From assembly GCF_002294995.1 (NCBI RefSeq), contig NZ_NSGF01000028.1, positions 1 through 58,144 on the forward strand: 58,144 bases of DNA, in the 5' to 3' direction. Origin of the DNA: Mesorhizobium sp. WSM3860. GTDB taxonomy: Bacteria > Pseudomonadota > Alphaproteobacteria > Rhizobiales > Rhizobiaceae. This document shows, one piece after another, positions 33,491 through 41,489 of this stretch. A program made the position numbers and the translations under genes. Below the pieces are notes generated by a model. It had not been told where the DNA came from. It did not search any database and saw only the letters and a program-made list of their open reading frames with translations. Every line of letters starts with the position of its first letter. Position 1 is the first letter of the stretch.

Positions 33491-34219
33491 GTGGCTCTGG
33501 GCTTCGAACCAGTATCGGGACGCATCACGGTCCAGGATGGCGTCTACCAACAGCTTCGCCATGCCCTGATGGTCGGCAGCTTCGATCCTGGGCAGGTGCT
33601 GACCATCGCCTCGCTGGCGCAGGCTTTCGGCACCTCAAACATGCCGGTGCGCGAGGCGTTGCGGCGGCTGGCTGCAGAGAATGCGCTCGAAATCTCGCAG
33701 AACGGTTCAGCCTGCGTGCCGGTGGTGACGCGGGCGCGGCTCGACGACCTCTGCCGGGCCCGGCTCGCCGTCGAAGGGCTCGCCGCCGAGCTTGGCGGGC
33801 CGCGCCTGACCGCAGGCGAGATCGCCAGCCTGCAGCGGGTCACCGACGACCAGCAGGCGATCGGCCGCGACGGCAGCATTTACGAGCTGATCGCCAAGAA
33901 CCAGCAGTTCCACTTCACCATCTACCGCGCCTCCGGCTCCGATGTTCTGTTCCAGCTGATCGAGACGCTGTGGCTGCGCTTCGGTCCCTACATGCGATTG
34001 CTCTCCAACCATGTCGCGCCGCTGATGCGCGCCGGCGCCATGGAGCCTTCGGGCCGGCACATCGCGATCATCGCGGCCATCAGAGACAAGGACTTCATCC
34101 GCGCGCGCGACGAGGTGGTGGCCGATATCACGGCGACACAAGCGACTTTGCGGACGATCTGTCCTGACGTGCCGGAGACCAGACCGGTCGATTTCGCCGC
34201 CTTCGGAAGGACGCCCTGA
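33491..34219 (+). CDS. GntR-family regulator, FCD type
   Basis: The 242-residue protein has an N-terminal winged helix (about 12-75: VQDGVYQQLRHALMVGSFDP, then TSNMPVREALRRLAAENAL as recognition helix) and a helical FCD effector domain (about 85-225) with the metal/ligand residues in RARLAVEGLAAEL, NQQFHFTIYRA and GRHIAIIAAI. GTG 33491 is the start. Two nearly identical palindromes lie at its own promoter and directly before the PLP-enzyme gene at 34625, so it probably controls that gene set in response to an amino acid or organic acid. Confidence 0.92.
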   Translation: MALGFEPVSGRITVQDGVYQQLRHALMVGSFDPGQVLTIASLAQAFGTSNMPVREALRRLAAENALEISQNGSACVPVVTRARLDDLCRARLAVEGLAAELGGPRLTAGEIASLQRVTDDQQAIGRDGSIYELIAKNQQFHFTIYRASGSDVLFQLIETLWLRFGPYMRLLSNHVAPLMRAGAMEPSGRHIAIIAAIRDKDFIRARDEVVADITATQATLRTICPDVPETRPVDFAAFGRTP

Positions 34220-34230
34220 CGCCTACAGGT

Positions 34231-34411
34231 TCGTCATCCACGGGCGAAGCAAGGAGCGAAGCCACGCGGCGCAGACCCGAGGATCGATTCCGTGACCTTG
34301 AGGCGCCGCCGCGGAGCAAAATTCTGCGCCGCTGCACCGCTCATATGTAACGGAATGGACCTTGGGTCTACGCGGTACGCTTCGCTTCCCGCTGCGCCCA
34401 AGGATGACGAC
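34231..34411. repeat. Composite dispersed repeat in the 34220-34624 gap
   Basis: The 405-bp gap contains this element, whose blocks GCGAAGCAAGGAGCGAAGC, GATTCCGTGACCTTGAGG, GCAAAATTCTGCGCCGC, TAACGGAATGGACC and GCTTCGCTTCCCGCTGCGCC repeat in the order seen at 11412-11650. The remainder (34412-34589) has no gene I can support and leads into the operator at 34590. Confidence 0.6.
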
Positions 34412-34589
34412 GGAATGGGCGTTCGGCCAATCTCCATAGTGTAGAACCTGCCAACGCAGACGTAGAGAATCCGTCGCTTCGGCCATCTCCACAGAGATTT
34501 AGCAGCGGCTCGTGGACCAAAGATAATCAGCACTTCTTGGTCGCCAATCCGCATTTCTTCCCTGTTGCCGATTGATCCTTGTCCGGATT

Positions 34590-34607
34590 TGTGATCACAT
34601 GATCACA
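34590..34607. promoter_or_regulatory. GntR operator candidate 2 (PLP-enzyme promoter)
   Basis: TGTGATCA-CA-TGATCACA is a perfect 8+8 inverted repeat that ends 17 bases before the ATG at 34625, so binding would block transcription or sit over the promoter. It matches the site before gntR at 16 of 18 positions. Confidence 0.75.
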
Positions 34608-34624
34608 AGGGAGCGAGACAGCAA

Positions 34625-35767
34625 ATGTCCGGCTATTTTCTCTATCATTCGATCGGCACCTTCCCCGGCAAGGCCGAGCAAATGGCCGCCTCGCTGACGA
34701 AATTCTCCAACATCTGGTCGGCACAAGACGACGGCCAGTGGCCCGCCGCGCTTGCCGCGCAGCAACGCTTCATCGATGCCTGGACGCGGCTGATCGAGGC
34801 GCCGCAAGGCACGCTGACCACGGCCGAGAATGTCACCGCCGCGCTCTACAGCCTGATCGGCGCCCTGCCGGCCGCGCGCCTGGCGGGAAAACGCCTGCTG
34901 GTCGCCGGCGACTGTTTTCCGAGCCTGCATTTTCTGCTCGCGGGCTTGGGCGAGCGTTTCGGCTTCACCCTCGACACCGTCCCATTGCGGCCAAGCGAGA
35001 CCTGGGTGCGCGACGAAGATTTCATCGCCCGCTGGCAAGCGGATGTCGGGCTCGCGCTCATCACCTTCGTCACCTCGACGGCCTCGCACCGCTGCGATGT
35101 CGACCGGCTCGCCGCGCATAGCCGCGCCATGGGCAGCATCGTCGGCGTCGACGTCACACAGGGCATCGGCGTGGCGCCGTTTTCGGTTGCCGCGACGCCG
35201 GTCGATTTCGTCGTCTCGACTTCGCTAAAATGGCTGTGCGGATCCTCCGGCGCCGGCATTTTGCAGGTCGCGCCGGAACTTCTTAAGTCCTGCCGGCCGG
35301 AGTTGCGGGGCTGGTTCAGCCAGCCGAACCCATTCTCCTGGGACCTCGACGCTTTCACTTATGCCGACGATGCGCGCCGCTTCGATCATGGCACGCCGGC
35401 GATCCTGGCGAGCGTCGCCTCGCTGCCCGGGCTGGAGTGGGTGGAACCGACCGGCATCGACGCCATCCGCGCGCAGAATGCCGGGCTGGTCGAGCGTATC
35501 ATCAGCGCCGCGCTGGAGAATGGCTGGGAGATCCGCTCGCCGCTCGACGCCAGGGAGCGCGGCGGCAGCGTGATGGTCGGCCTGCCGCCGCAAGGCGCCG
35601 AGCCGGCGAAGATCATAGCCGCGCTTCGCAAGGAGCGGCTTTACTGCGATGCCCGCGGCACGACGCTGCGACTGTCTCCCGGCATGGTCACCACAGAGAC
35701 GGCGGTCGATGCGCTGATCGCGCGGCTCACCGAGCATATCGGTTCGCGGCGACGTCGCGCGTCCTGA
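34625..35767 (+). CDS. Class V PLP-dependent enzyme, kynureninase/aminotransferase-like
   Basis: The 380-residue protein has fold type I PLP features: VGVDVTQGIGVAPF with the Asp that contacts the pyridine ring, and the Schiff-base lysine in TSLKWLCGSSGAGIL (K202). The C-terminal TTLRLSPGMVTTETAVDALI is typical of class V enzymes such as kynureninase, phosphoserine aminotransferase and cysteine lyases. The WLCGSSGAG segment resembles kynureninase-like proteins (CSGPG/CGSPG region), but substrate residues cannot be judged by eye. It starts 17 bases after the GntR operator; a His-type receptor and permease follow, so it probably degrades an imported amino compound. Confidence 0.75.
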   Translation: MSGYFLYHSIGTFPGKAEQMAASLTKFSNIWSAQDDGQWPAALAAQQRFIDAWTRLIEAPQGTLTTAENVTAALYSLIGALPAARLAGKRLLVAGDCFPSLHFLLAGLGERFGFTLDTVPLRPSETWVRDEDFIARWQADVGLALITFVTSTASHRCDVDRLAAHSRAMGSIVGVDVTQGIGVAPFSVAATPVDFVVSTSLKWLCGSSGAGILQVAPELLKSCRPELRGWFSQPNPFSWDLDAFTYADDARRFDHGTPAILASVASLPGLEWVEPTGIDAIRAQNAGLVERIISAALENGWEIRSPLDARERGGSVMVGLPPQGAEPAKIIAALRKERLYCDARGTTLRLSPGMVTTETAVDALIARLTEHIGSRRRRAS

Positions 35768-35850
35768 ATTCAGGTATCGCCTCGCCTGCGGCGCCCGGGA
35801 GTTTGGCGCCGGAAAGGGGCGGATCAGGAACCGAACCAGAGGGAAGCAAG

Positions 35851-36636
35851 ATGTTGAAACGTCTAGGACTGATTGGGGTGGCCGTCGCTGCCGGCCTCGC
35901 CTTTGCGGCACCCGCCTTTGCCGACAAGATCATGGTTGGCGCCTATCCGGCCAACCCGCCATGGGAATACAAGACCGAGTCCGGCGGCTTCGAGGGGTTT
36001 GAGATCGATGTCGCCAATGATGTCGCCAAGCGCATCGGCGCAGAGGTCGAGTTCCAGGATCTCGGCTTCCAGGCACTGTTCGCGGCGACCGCTTCGGGCC
36101 GCATCGACTTCGCCGTGTCCTCAATCTCGATCACCAAGGAGCGGCTGCAGAACCAGGGCTTCACGCAAGCCTATTACGACAGCGACGGCACCATCGTCGG
36201 AAAGGCCGACTCGACCATCAAGTCGCTCGACGATCTGAAGGGCAAGACCATCGGCGTCATCGCCGGCTCGACGGGCGAAGCTTACATGAAGGAAAACGCC
36301 GCAAAGCTCGGCGTCGCCGAAACCAAGAGCTACAACGCCCAGCAGGATCTTTTGCTCGACGTGCAGAACGGCCGCATCGACGGCGGCGCCGGGGAGCTCG
36401 CCGGCTTCCTGTTCGCGATCAAGCAGATGCCGGCGCTGAAGATCCTGGTGCGCATCCCGACCGGCGAGCGTTTTGCGATGATGACCAAGAAGGGTCATCC
36501 GCTGCTGGAAAAGGTCAACGACGCGATCAGCGCCATGAAGAAGGACGGCACGATGGCCGCGATCCACAAGAAGTGGTTCGGCGTCGATCCGGAGGCCGGC
36601 ACCAGCACGGTGACGCCCGGCCCGATCCCGCAATAA
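35851..36636 (+). CDS. Polar amino-acid-type ABC transporter substrate-binding protein (SBP family 3)
   Basis: The 261-residue receptor has a Sec signal peptide (MLKRLGLIGVAVAAGLAFAA, cleavage after AFA near 24) and family 3 features GFEIDVANDVAKRIGAEVEF, FAVSSISITKERL and KSLDDLKGKTIGVIAGST. It captures an amino acid or related small polar ligand in the periplasm. It lies 83 bases after the PLP-enzyme gene and is followed by a hairpin and one permease gene; the ATPase is not in the window. Confidence 0.92.
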   Translation: MLKRLGLIGVAVAAGLAFAAPAFADKIMVGAYPANPPWEYKTESGGFEGFEIDVANDVAKRIGAEVEFQDLGFQALFAATASGRIDFAVSSISITKERLQNQGFTQAYYDSDGTIVGKADSTIKSLDDLKGKTIGVIAGSTGEAYMKENAAKLGVAETKSYNAQQDLLLDVQNGRIDGGAGELAGFLFAIKQMPALKILVRIPTGERFAMMTKKGHPLLEKVNDAISAMKKDGTMAAIHKKWFGVDPEAGTSTVTPGPIPQ

Positions 36637-36658
36637 GCCGGCGAATTGCCAGCTTCGA

Positions 36659-36689
36659 CGAGAGCGTCGGCGATACGCCGGCGCTCTCG
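36659..36689 (+). other. RNA hairpin between receptor and permease genes
   Basis: CGAGAGCGTCGGCG (36659-36672), loop ATA, CGCCGGCGCTCTCG (36676-36689) form a 14-bp stem with one G-T pair, 22 bases after the receptor stop. It lacks a T-run and probably stabilises the receptor mRNA or reduces read-through into the permease gene. Confidence 0.65.
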
Positions 36690-36745
36690 CTTCTACCCTT
36701 GGGCGCCGCACAGACGGAGCGCGCCCTGTCTCACGGTGAACGCCG

Positions 36746-37420
36746 ATGGAACTGATCGACACCTTCTTCAACTGGGGCATTCTGGTCCGATCGTTTCCGA
36801 TCCTGATCCGCGGTCTCGGCAACACCATTCTGCTCGGCTGCGCGGCGATCGTCTTCGGCACCATCGGCGGGCTGGCGATCTGCCTGGTGCGGCTCTACGC
36901 GCCGAAGCCCCTCAGACGGCTGGCGATCCTCTGCATCGACATATTCCGCGCGCTGCCGATCCTGGTGGTGCTGATCCTGATCTATTACGCCCTGCCCTTC
37001 GTCGGCATCCGCCTGACGTCCTTCGTCTCGGCAGCACTTGCGCTGTCGCTGGTGTTGGCGGCCTTCACCGCGGAAGTCTGCCGCGCCGGCATCGAGAACA
37101 TTCCGAAGGGCCAGTTTGAGGCGGCCTCGGCACTCGGCCTGCCCTTCTGGGTCGCTATGCGCAAGGTGATCCTGCCGCAAGCAATCCGTGTCGTCATTCC
37201 GCCGCTCACCAGCAACTGCGTCTCGGTGTTCAAGGACACCGCGCTCGCCTCGGTGGTGGCGATGCCGGACCTCCTGAAGCAGGCGACCGACGCACAGGCG
37301 CTGATGGCCAATCCAACGCCGCTGATCGGCGCGGCGATCATCTATCTCGCCTTCCTGTGGCCGCTGGTGCGGCTGGTCGGCTACCTCGAAGAGCGCGGCA
37401 AGGCCCGGTCTGCGCACTGA
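36746..37420 (+). CDS. Amino-acid ABC transporter permease, HisM/GlnP type
   Basis: The 224-residue inner-membrane protein has about five helices and the family's RGLGNTILLGCAAIVFGTI, FRALPILVVLILIYY and EAA loop (GQFEAASALGLPFWVAMRKV). It should work with the receptor of 35851-36636. Transporters of this class often need two permeases or a homodimer; only one is present, and no His-type ATPase is encoded nearby, so the ATPase must be borrowed or lie elsewhere. Confidence 0.92.
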   Translation: MELIDTFFNWGILVRSFPILIRGLGNTILLGCAAIVFGTIGGLAICLVRLYAPKPLRRLAILCIDIFRALPILVVLILIYYALPFVGIRLTSFVSAALALSLVLAAFTAEVCRAGIENIPKGQFEAASALGLPFWVAMRKVILPQAIRVVIPPLTSNCVSVFKDTALASVVAMPDLLKQATDAQALMANPTPLIGAAIIYLAFLWPLVRLVGYLEERGKARSAH

Positions 37421-37460
37421 TCCCCTTAGAATTACCCCCGATGACCTGAAGGAGACTCCC

Positions 37461-38741
37461 GTGAACCAGCACCATGTTTCGAAAGCGCAGGAGAGCGCCG
37501 CTTCGTTCCCGGTCGAGAAGATCCGCGCCATGTTCCCTGCGATCCGGCAGGCCGGCGACTTCATCTTCATGGACAACGCCGCCGGTGCGCAGATCCCGCA
37601 AAGCGTGCTCGACGCGGTGACCAGCCATCTGGTCCGGCACAACGTGCAGCGCGGCGGCCGCTACGGCCGCAGCGTCGCCGTCGACCAATCCGTCGCCGAA
37701 GCGCGTGAAAGCGTGGCGCTTTTGATCAACGCCTACAGCCCGTCCGAGATCTGCTTCGGAATGAACGCCACCTCGTTCATCCGCCTGGTCAGCCTCGGCA
37801 TCGGCCAGATGCTTTCGCAACGCGACGAGATCGTCGTCACCGACATGGACCATGACGCCAACATCGCAACATGGCTGGCGCTGGAGCAGGCCGGCGCCAG
37901 GTTCAAATGGTGGCGCATGCGCGAGGACGGCAATCTACATGTCGACGACCTCAAGCCGCTGATGTCGGACCGCACCCGGCTCGTCGCCTGCACCGTGACC
38001 GCGCACTCGATCGGCTCGATCGTCGATGTCGCTTCGGTCGCCAAGATCGCGCATGCGGCAGGCGCGGAAGCGTTCCTCGACTGCGTGCATTACGGGCCGC
38101 ACGGGCTGATCGACGTGCAGGCCTGGGACTGCGACTATCTCGTCTGCTCAGGCTACAAGAATTTCTCGCCACATATGGGTTTTCTCTGGGGCCGCTTCGA
38201 AACGTTGAAGCGGCTGCCGACCTTCCGCGAGGATTTCATCCCGGATGAGCCGCCCTACAAGGTCGAGGCCGGCACCTTCATCTACGAGAACGTCTCAGGC
38301 ATGGATGCCGCCGTCCGCTATCTGGAATCGGTCGGTCGCAATTTCCTAGCCGAGAACAACCGCTCGCGCCGTGAAAACATCGTCGCCGGCATGAGTGCCA
38401 TCCGCGACTACGAGCTGATGCTGGCGCGCGAGATGATGAAGGTGCTGAAGGACTGCGGCGCGACAATCTACGGCGTCGCCGACGAGGCGCGCATCCATGA
38501 GCGCGTGCCGACCTTCTGCTTCAACATCGGCACACTCTCGCCGCAGAGGATCGTCGAGGAGATGGCGGCCATGCAGATCGGCATCCGCGACGGCCATATG
38601 TACGCGCCACGGCTGATGAAGCGGCTCAACCTGTCGATGGACAGCGGCGCGATCCGCGCCTCGCTGGTTCACTACAACACGGTCGAGGAAGTGCACCGGT
38701 TTGGGGAGGCACTGCGGGCGATCATCGCGATGCTGTCGTAA
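37461..38741 (+). CDS. Class V PLP enzyme, cysteine-desulfurase-like (TIGR01976-type)
   Basis: The 426-residue protein starts VEKIRAMFPAIRQAGDFIFM, then DNAAGAQIPQSV, and has the PLP lysine in CSGYKNFSPHMGFLWGR (K233) and a C-terminal RASLVHYNTVEEVHRFGEAL. These are features of the cysteine-desulfurase-like group of uncertain function. The active-site cysteine loop of true IscS/SufS is not visible, so desulfurase activity is doubtful; an amino-acid lyase or epimerase role is possible. It follows the permease gene by 40 bases with AAGGAGACTCCC before GTG 37461 (the ATG at 37485-type codons downstream are not in the family start). Confidence 0.75.
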   Translation: MNQHHVSKAQESAASFPVEKIRAMFPAIRQAGDFIFMDNAAGAQIPQSVLDAVTSHLVRHNVQRGGRYGRSVAVDQSVAEARESVALLINAYSPSEICFGMNATSFIRLVSLGIGQMLSQRDEIVVTDMDHDANIATWLALEQAGARFKWWRMREDGNLHVDDLKPLMSDRTRLVACTVTAHSIGSIVDVASVAKIAHAAGAEAFLDCVHYGPHGLIDVQAWDCDYLVCSGYKNFSPHMGFLWGRFETLKRLPTFREDFIPDEPPYKVEAGTFIYENVSGMDAAVRYLESVGRNFLAENNRSRRENIVAGMSAIRDYELMLAREMMKVLKDCGATIYGVADEARIHERVPTFCFNIGTLSPQRIVEEMAAMQIGIRDGHMYAPRLMKRLNLSMDSGAIRASLVHYNTVEEVHRFGEALRAIIAMLS

Positions 38742-38750
38742 GTTGGCGCT

Positions 38751-38873
38751 TTACCCTCACCCGGACCTTCGGTCCGACCTCCCCACAAGGGGGAGGTAGG
38801 GCGCCGCGCTCTTGGCTTCGTCATCCACCGGCGAAGCACGGGGCGAAGCGACGCGGCGCAGACCCGAGGATGA
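38751..38873. repeat. Two adjacent dispersed-repeat fragments between convergent genes
   Basis: ACCCTCACCCGGACCTTCGG followed by CCTCCCCACAAGGGGGAGG (38751-38798) belongs to the family of 1739-1806. CATCCACCGGCGAAGCACGG, GCGAAGCGACGCGGC and GACCCGAGGATGACGA (38822-38875) are part of the composite element seen complete at 34231-34411. They separate the PLP-enzyme gene from the convergent transporter operon. Confidence 0.55.
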
Positions 38874-38885
38874 CGACCTCCGGGC

Positions 38886-39713
38886 TCAAGCCGCCTTCTT
38901 CTTCGCCAGCCTCGCCTTGATGCTCGCCACGTCGGCGCGAGGCGTCGCGGCGAAGAGCGTCTTGGTGTAGCTGTGCTGAGGGTTGGAGAAGACTTCATCG
39001 CGCGGACCGTATTCGACCGCCTCGCCGAAATACATCACCATCACGTCGTCGGCGATGTAGCGCACCACCGACAGATCGTGGCTGATGAAGACATAGGTCA
39101 GCTGGAACTCGTCCTGCAGGTCGGCAAGCAGGTTGAGCACCTGCGCCTGCACCGAAAGATCGAGCGCCGAGACCGGCTCGTCCAGCACCAGCAGGCTCGG
39201 GTTCAGCATCAGCGCGCGGGCAATGGCGATGCGCTGACGCTGGCCGCCGGAGAACATATGCGGATAGCGGTTGTAGTGCTCGGGGCCGAGGCCGACCTTC
39301 TTCAGCATCTTCATCGCCAGGTCGCGGCGTTCCTCGGCCGGCTTGTCGGTATTGATCAGCAGCGGCTCGCCGAGCACGTCGCCGATCTTCTGGCGCGGGT
39401 TAAGCGACCCGTACGGATTCTGGAAGACGATCTGCACCTTGCGGCGCATTTCCTTGGTCAACCCGTCCTTGGCGATGTCGACCTTGTTGCCGTCGATGAA
39501 CAAATCGCCGGCGGTCGCGGGATCGATCAGCGTGATGATGCGGGCGAGCGTGGACTTGCCGCAGCCGCTTTCGCCGACAATGGCGAGCGTCTTGCCCTTC
39601 TCGACGCTGAAGGAGACGCCCTTCACCGCATGCACCGTACGCGCGGGGCGGAACAGGCCGCCGCCGACATGGTAGTCGCGCTTGATGTTCCTGCCTTCGA
39701 CAACCTTGGTCAT
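38886..39713 (-). CDS. dppF: Dipeptide-type ABC transporter ATP-binding protein, DppF type
   Basis: The 275-residue ATPase has Walker A (GESGCGKS), signature MFSGGQRQRIAIARAL, Walker B (LLVLDEPVSALD) and switch histidine in FISHDLSVV, with the HSYTKTLFAATP extension of peptide transporters. ATG 39713 begins MTKVVEGRNIKRDY, the normal family start; the open frame extends further upstream. It is the last gene of the five-gene operon that runs from the receptor at 44145 downward. Confidence 0.92.
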   Translation of the reverse strand: MTKVVEGRNIKRDYHVGGGLFRPARTVHAVKGVSFSVEKGKTLAIVGESGCGKSTLARIITLIDPATAGDLFIDGNKVDIAKDGLTKEMRRKVQIVFQNPYGSLNPRQKIGDVLGEPLLINTDKPAEERRDLAMKMLKKVGLGPEHYNRYPHMFSGGQRQRIAIARALMLNPSLLVLDEPVSALDLSVQAQVLNLLADLQDEFQLTYVFISHDLSVVRYIADDVMVMYFGEAVEYGPRDEVFSNPQHSYTKTLFAATPRADVASIKARLAKKKAA

Positions 39714-39726
39714 GCGCCGGCTCCGA

Positions 39727-40578
39727 TCATGCACTAGCTTCTGGAGGCGCCGGCTCGAACAGCATGTCGGAGACGGTCGGCAGCCGGTCGCCAACGGCGT
39801 TCTCCGGCAGCGCAGACAGCAGCGCGCGCGTGTAGTTGCTTTTCGGGTTCTCGAACAGCGACAGCACGCCGGCCTCTTCCATCTTGCGCCCCTTGTACTG
39901 GACGATGACGCGATCAGCGGTTTCGGCGACCACGCCCATATTGTGGGTGATCATGATCAGGCCCATGCCGTATTTGGCCTGCAGCGACACAAGCAGGTCG
40001 AGAATTTGCTTCTGGATGGTGACGTCGAGCGCCGTTGTCGGTTCATCCGCGATCAGGAGCTTCGGATTGCAGGCAATCGCCATCGCGATCATGACGCGCT
40101 GGCATTGGCCGCCCGACATCTGATGCGGGAAGGAGTTGAGCCGCTCGGCCGGCTCCGGAATGCCGACCTGCTTCAACAACTCGATGGCACGCGCCCGGCG
40201 CTGCGCGCGATCCATGCCGAGATGGAAGCGCAGCACTTCCTCGATCTGAAAGCCGACGGTGAAGCAAGGAGTGAGACTGGCGATCGGCTCCTGGAAGATC
40301 ATGGCAATGTCCTTGCCGATGATCTTGCGGCGCTCGGCCGGACTCATCTTGAGGAGATCGCGGCCGCCAAACGTCATGCGGTCGGCGGTGACAGTGGCCG
40401 TCCAGGGCAACAAGCCCATAACCGCCAGCATCGACACCGACTTGCCGGAGCCGGATTCGCCGACGATGGCCAGCACCTCCCGCTCGTCGACATGGAGCGA
40501 GACGCCGTCGACGGCACGGAACGGGCCTGACGCGGTCTGGAACTCGACGACGAGGTTCTGGATGTCGAGCAATGCCAT
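39727..40578 (-). CDS. dppD: Dipeptide-type ABC transporter ATP-binding protein, DppD type
   Basis: The 283-residue ATPase has Walker A (GESGSGKS), signature QMSGGQCQRVMIAMAI (Cys where Arg is usual), Walker B (LLIADEPTTALD) and switch histidine in MITHNMGVV. ATG 40578 shares its A with the permease stop codon (TGATG) and has GGAGGTCG upstream. It and DppF power the permeases of 40578-42496. Confidence 0.92.
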   Translation of the reverse strand: MALLDIQNLVVEFQTASGPFRAVDGVSLHVDEREVLAIVGESGSGKSVSMLAVMGLLPWTATVTADRMTFGGRDLLKMSPAERRKIIGKDIAMIFQEPIASLTPCFTVGFQIEEVLRFHLGMDRAQRRARAIELLKQVGIPEPAERLNSFPHQMSGGQCQRVMIAMAIACNPKLLIADEPTTALDVTIQKQILDLLVSLQAKYGMGLIMITHNMGVVAETADRVIVQYKGRKMEEAGVLSLFENPKSNYTRALLSALPENAVGDRLPTVSDMLFEPAPPEASA

Positions 40579-41489
40579 CACGACCTCCTGAGCTTCGGAT
40601 CGAGCGCGTCGCGCAGGCCGTCGCCGATCAGGTTGATGGCGAGCACCGTGATAAGTATGGCAAGGCCGGGGAAAGTCACCACCCACCAGGCGCGCAGAAT
40701 GAATTCGCGAGCCGAGGCGAGCATGGTGCCCCATTCCGGCGTCGGCGGCTGGGCGCCGAGGCCGAGGAAGCCGAGCGCTGCCGCCTCGAGAATGGCGTTG
40801 GAGAAGGACAGCGTGCCCTGGACGATCAGCGGCGCCAGGCAGTTCGGCAGGATGGTCTTGAGCATCAGCCTCAGGTGCCCGGCGCCGGCGACCTTGGCAG
40901 CCACGACATATTCGCGGCTCTTCTCAGCCATCACGGCAGCGCGCACCAGGCGGGCGAAATGCGGCTGCAGGACAAGCGAGATCGCCAGCATCGCATTGAA
41001 CAGGCCGGGCCCGAGGATGGTGACCAGCACCAGCGCCAGGAGCAGCGATGGGAACGCCAGGATCAGGTCCATGATGCGCATGATGGCGACGTCGACCCAG
41101 CCGCGGAAATAGCCTGCCAGCAGGCCGAGCGTGATGCCGCCGACGAGCGCCAGCGTGACGACGACGGCGCCGATCAGCAGCGAGAAGCGCGCGCCGTAGA
41201 GCAGACGCGAGAGCATGTCGCGGCCGACCGGGTCGGTGCCGAGGATATATTGCGAGCTGCCGCCCGCCTGCCAGGCCGGCGGCCTGAGGAACGCGGTCTT
41301 GTCCTGCACGTCCGGTGCATAGGGCGCGAGCAACGGCGCAAACAGCGCCGCCAGCACCAAAAGGATGAAGACGACCAGGCCGATGACGGCGCCGCGGTTG
41401 ACCGAGAAATAGTGCCAGAAGGTCTTGAAGCCGGTCAGCCGGTCCGGGCTGCCGGCGGCCATCGGGGCGATTTCGGTCGACTGGCTCAT
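40578..41489 (-). CDS. dppC: Dipeptide-type ABC transporter permease, DppC type
   Basis: The 303-residue membrane protein has the first helix GAVIGLVVFILLVLAALFAP, the diagnostic GTDPVGRDMLSRLLYGARFS and the EAA loop YVVAAKVAGAGHLRLMLKTI. ATG 41489 overlaps the previous permease stop as TGATG. An in-frame GTG just upstream is less likely. Confidence 0.92.
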   Translation of the reverse strand: MSQSTEIAPMAAGSPDRLTGFKTFWHYFSVNRGAVIGLVVFILLVLAALFAPLLAPYAPDVQDKTAFLRPPAWQAGGSSQYILGTDPVGRDMLSRLLYGARFSLLIGAVVVTLALVGGITLGLLAGYFRGWVDVAIMRIMDLILAFPSLLLALVLVTILGPGLFNAMLAISLVLQPHFARLVRAAVMAEKSREYVVAAKVAGAGHLRLMLKTILPNCLAPLIVQGTLSFSNAILEAAALGFLGLGAQPPTPEWGTMLASAREFILRAWWVVTFPGLAILITVLAINLIGDGLRDALDPKLRRS

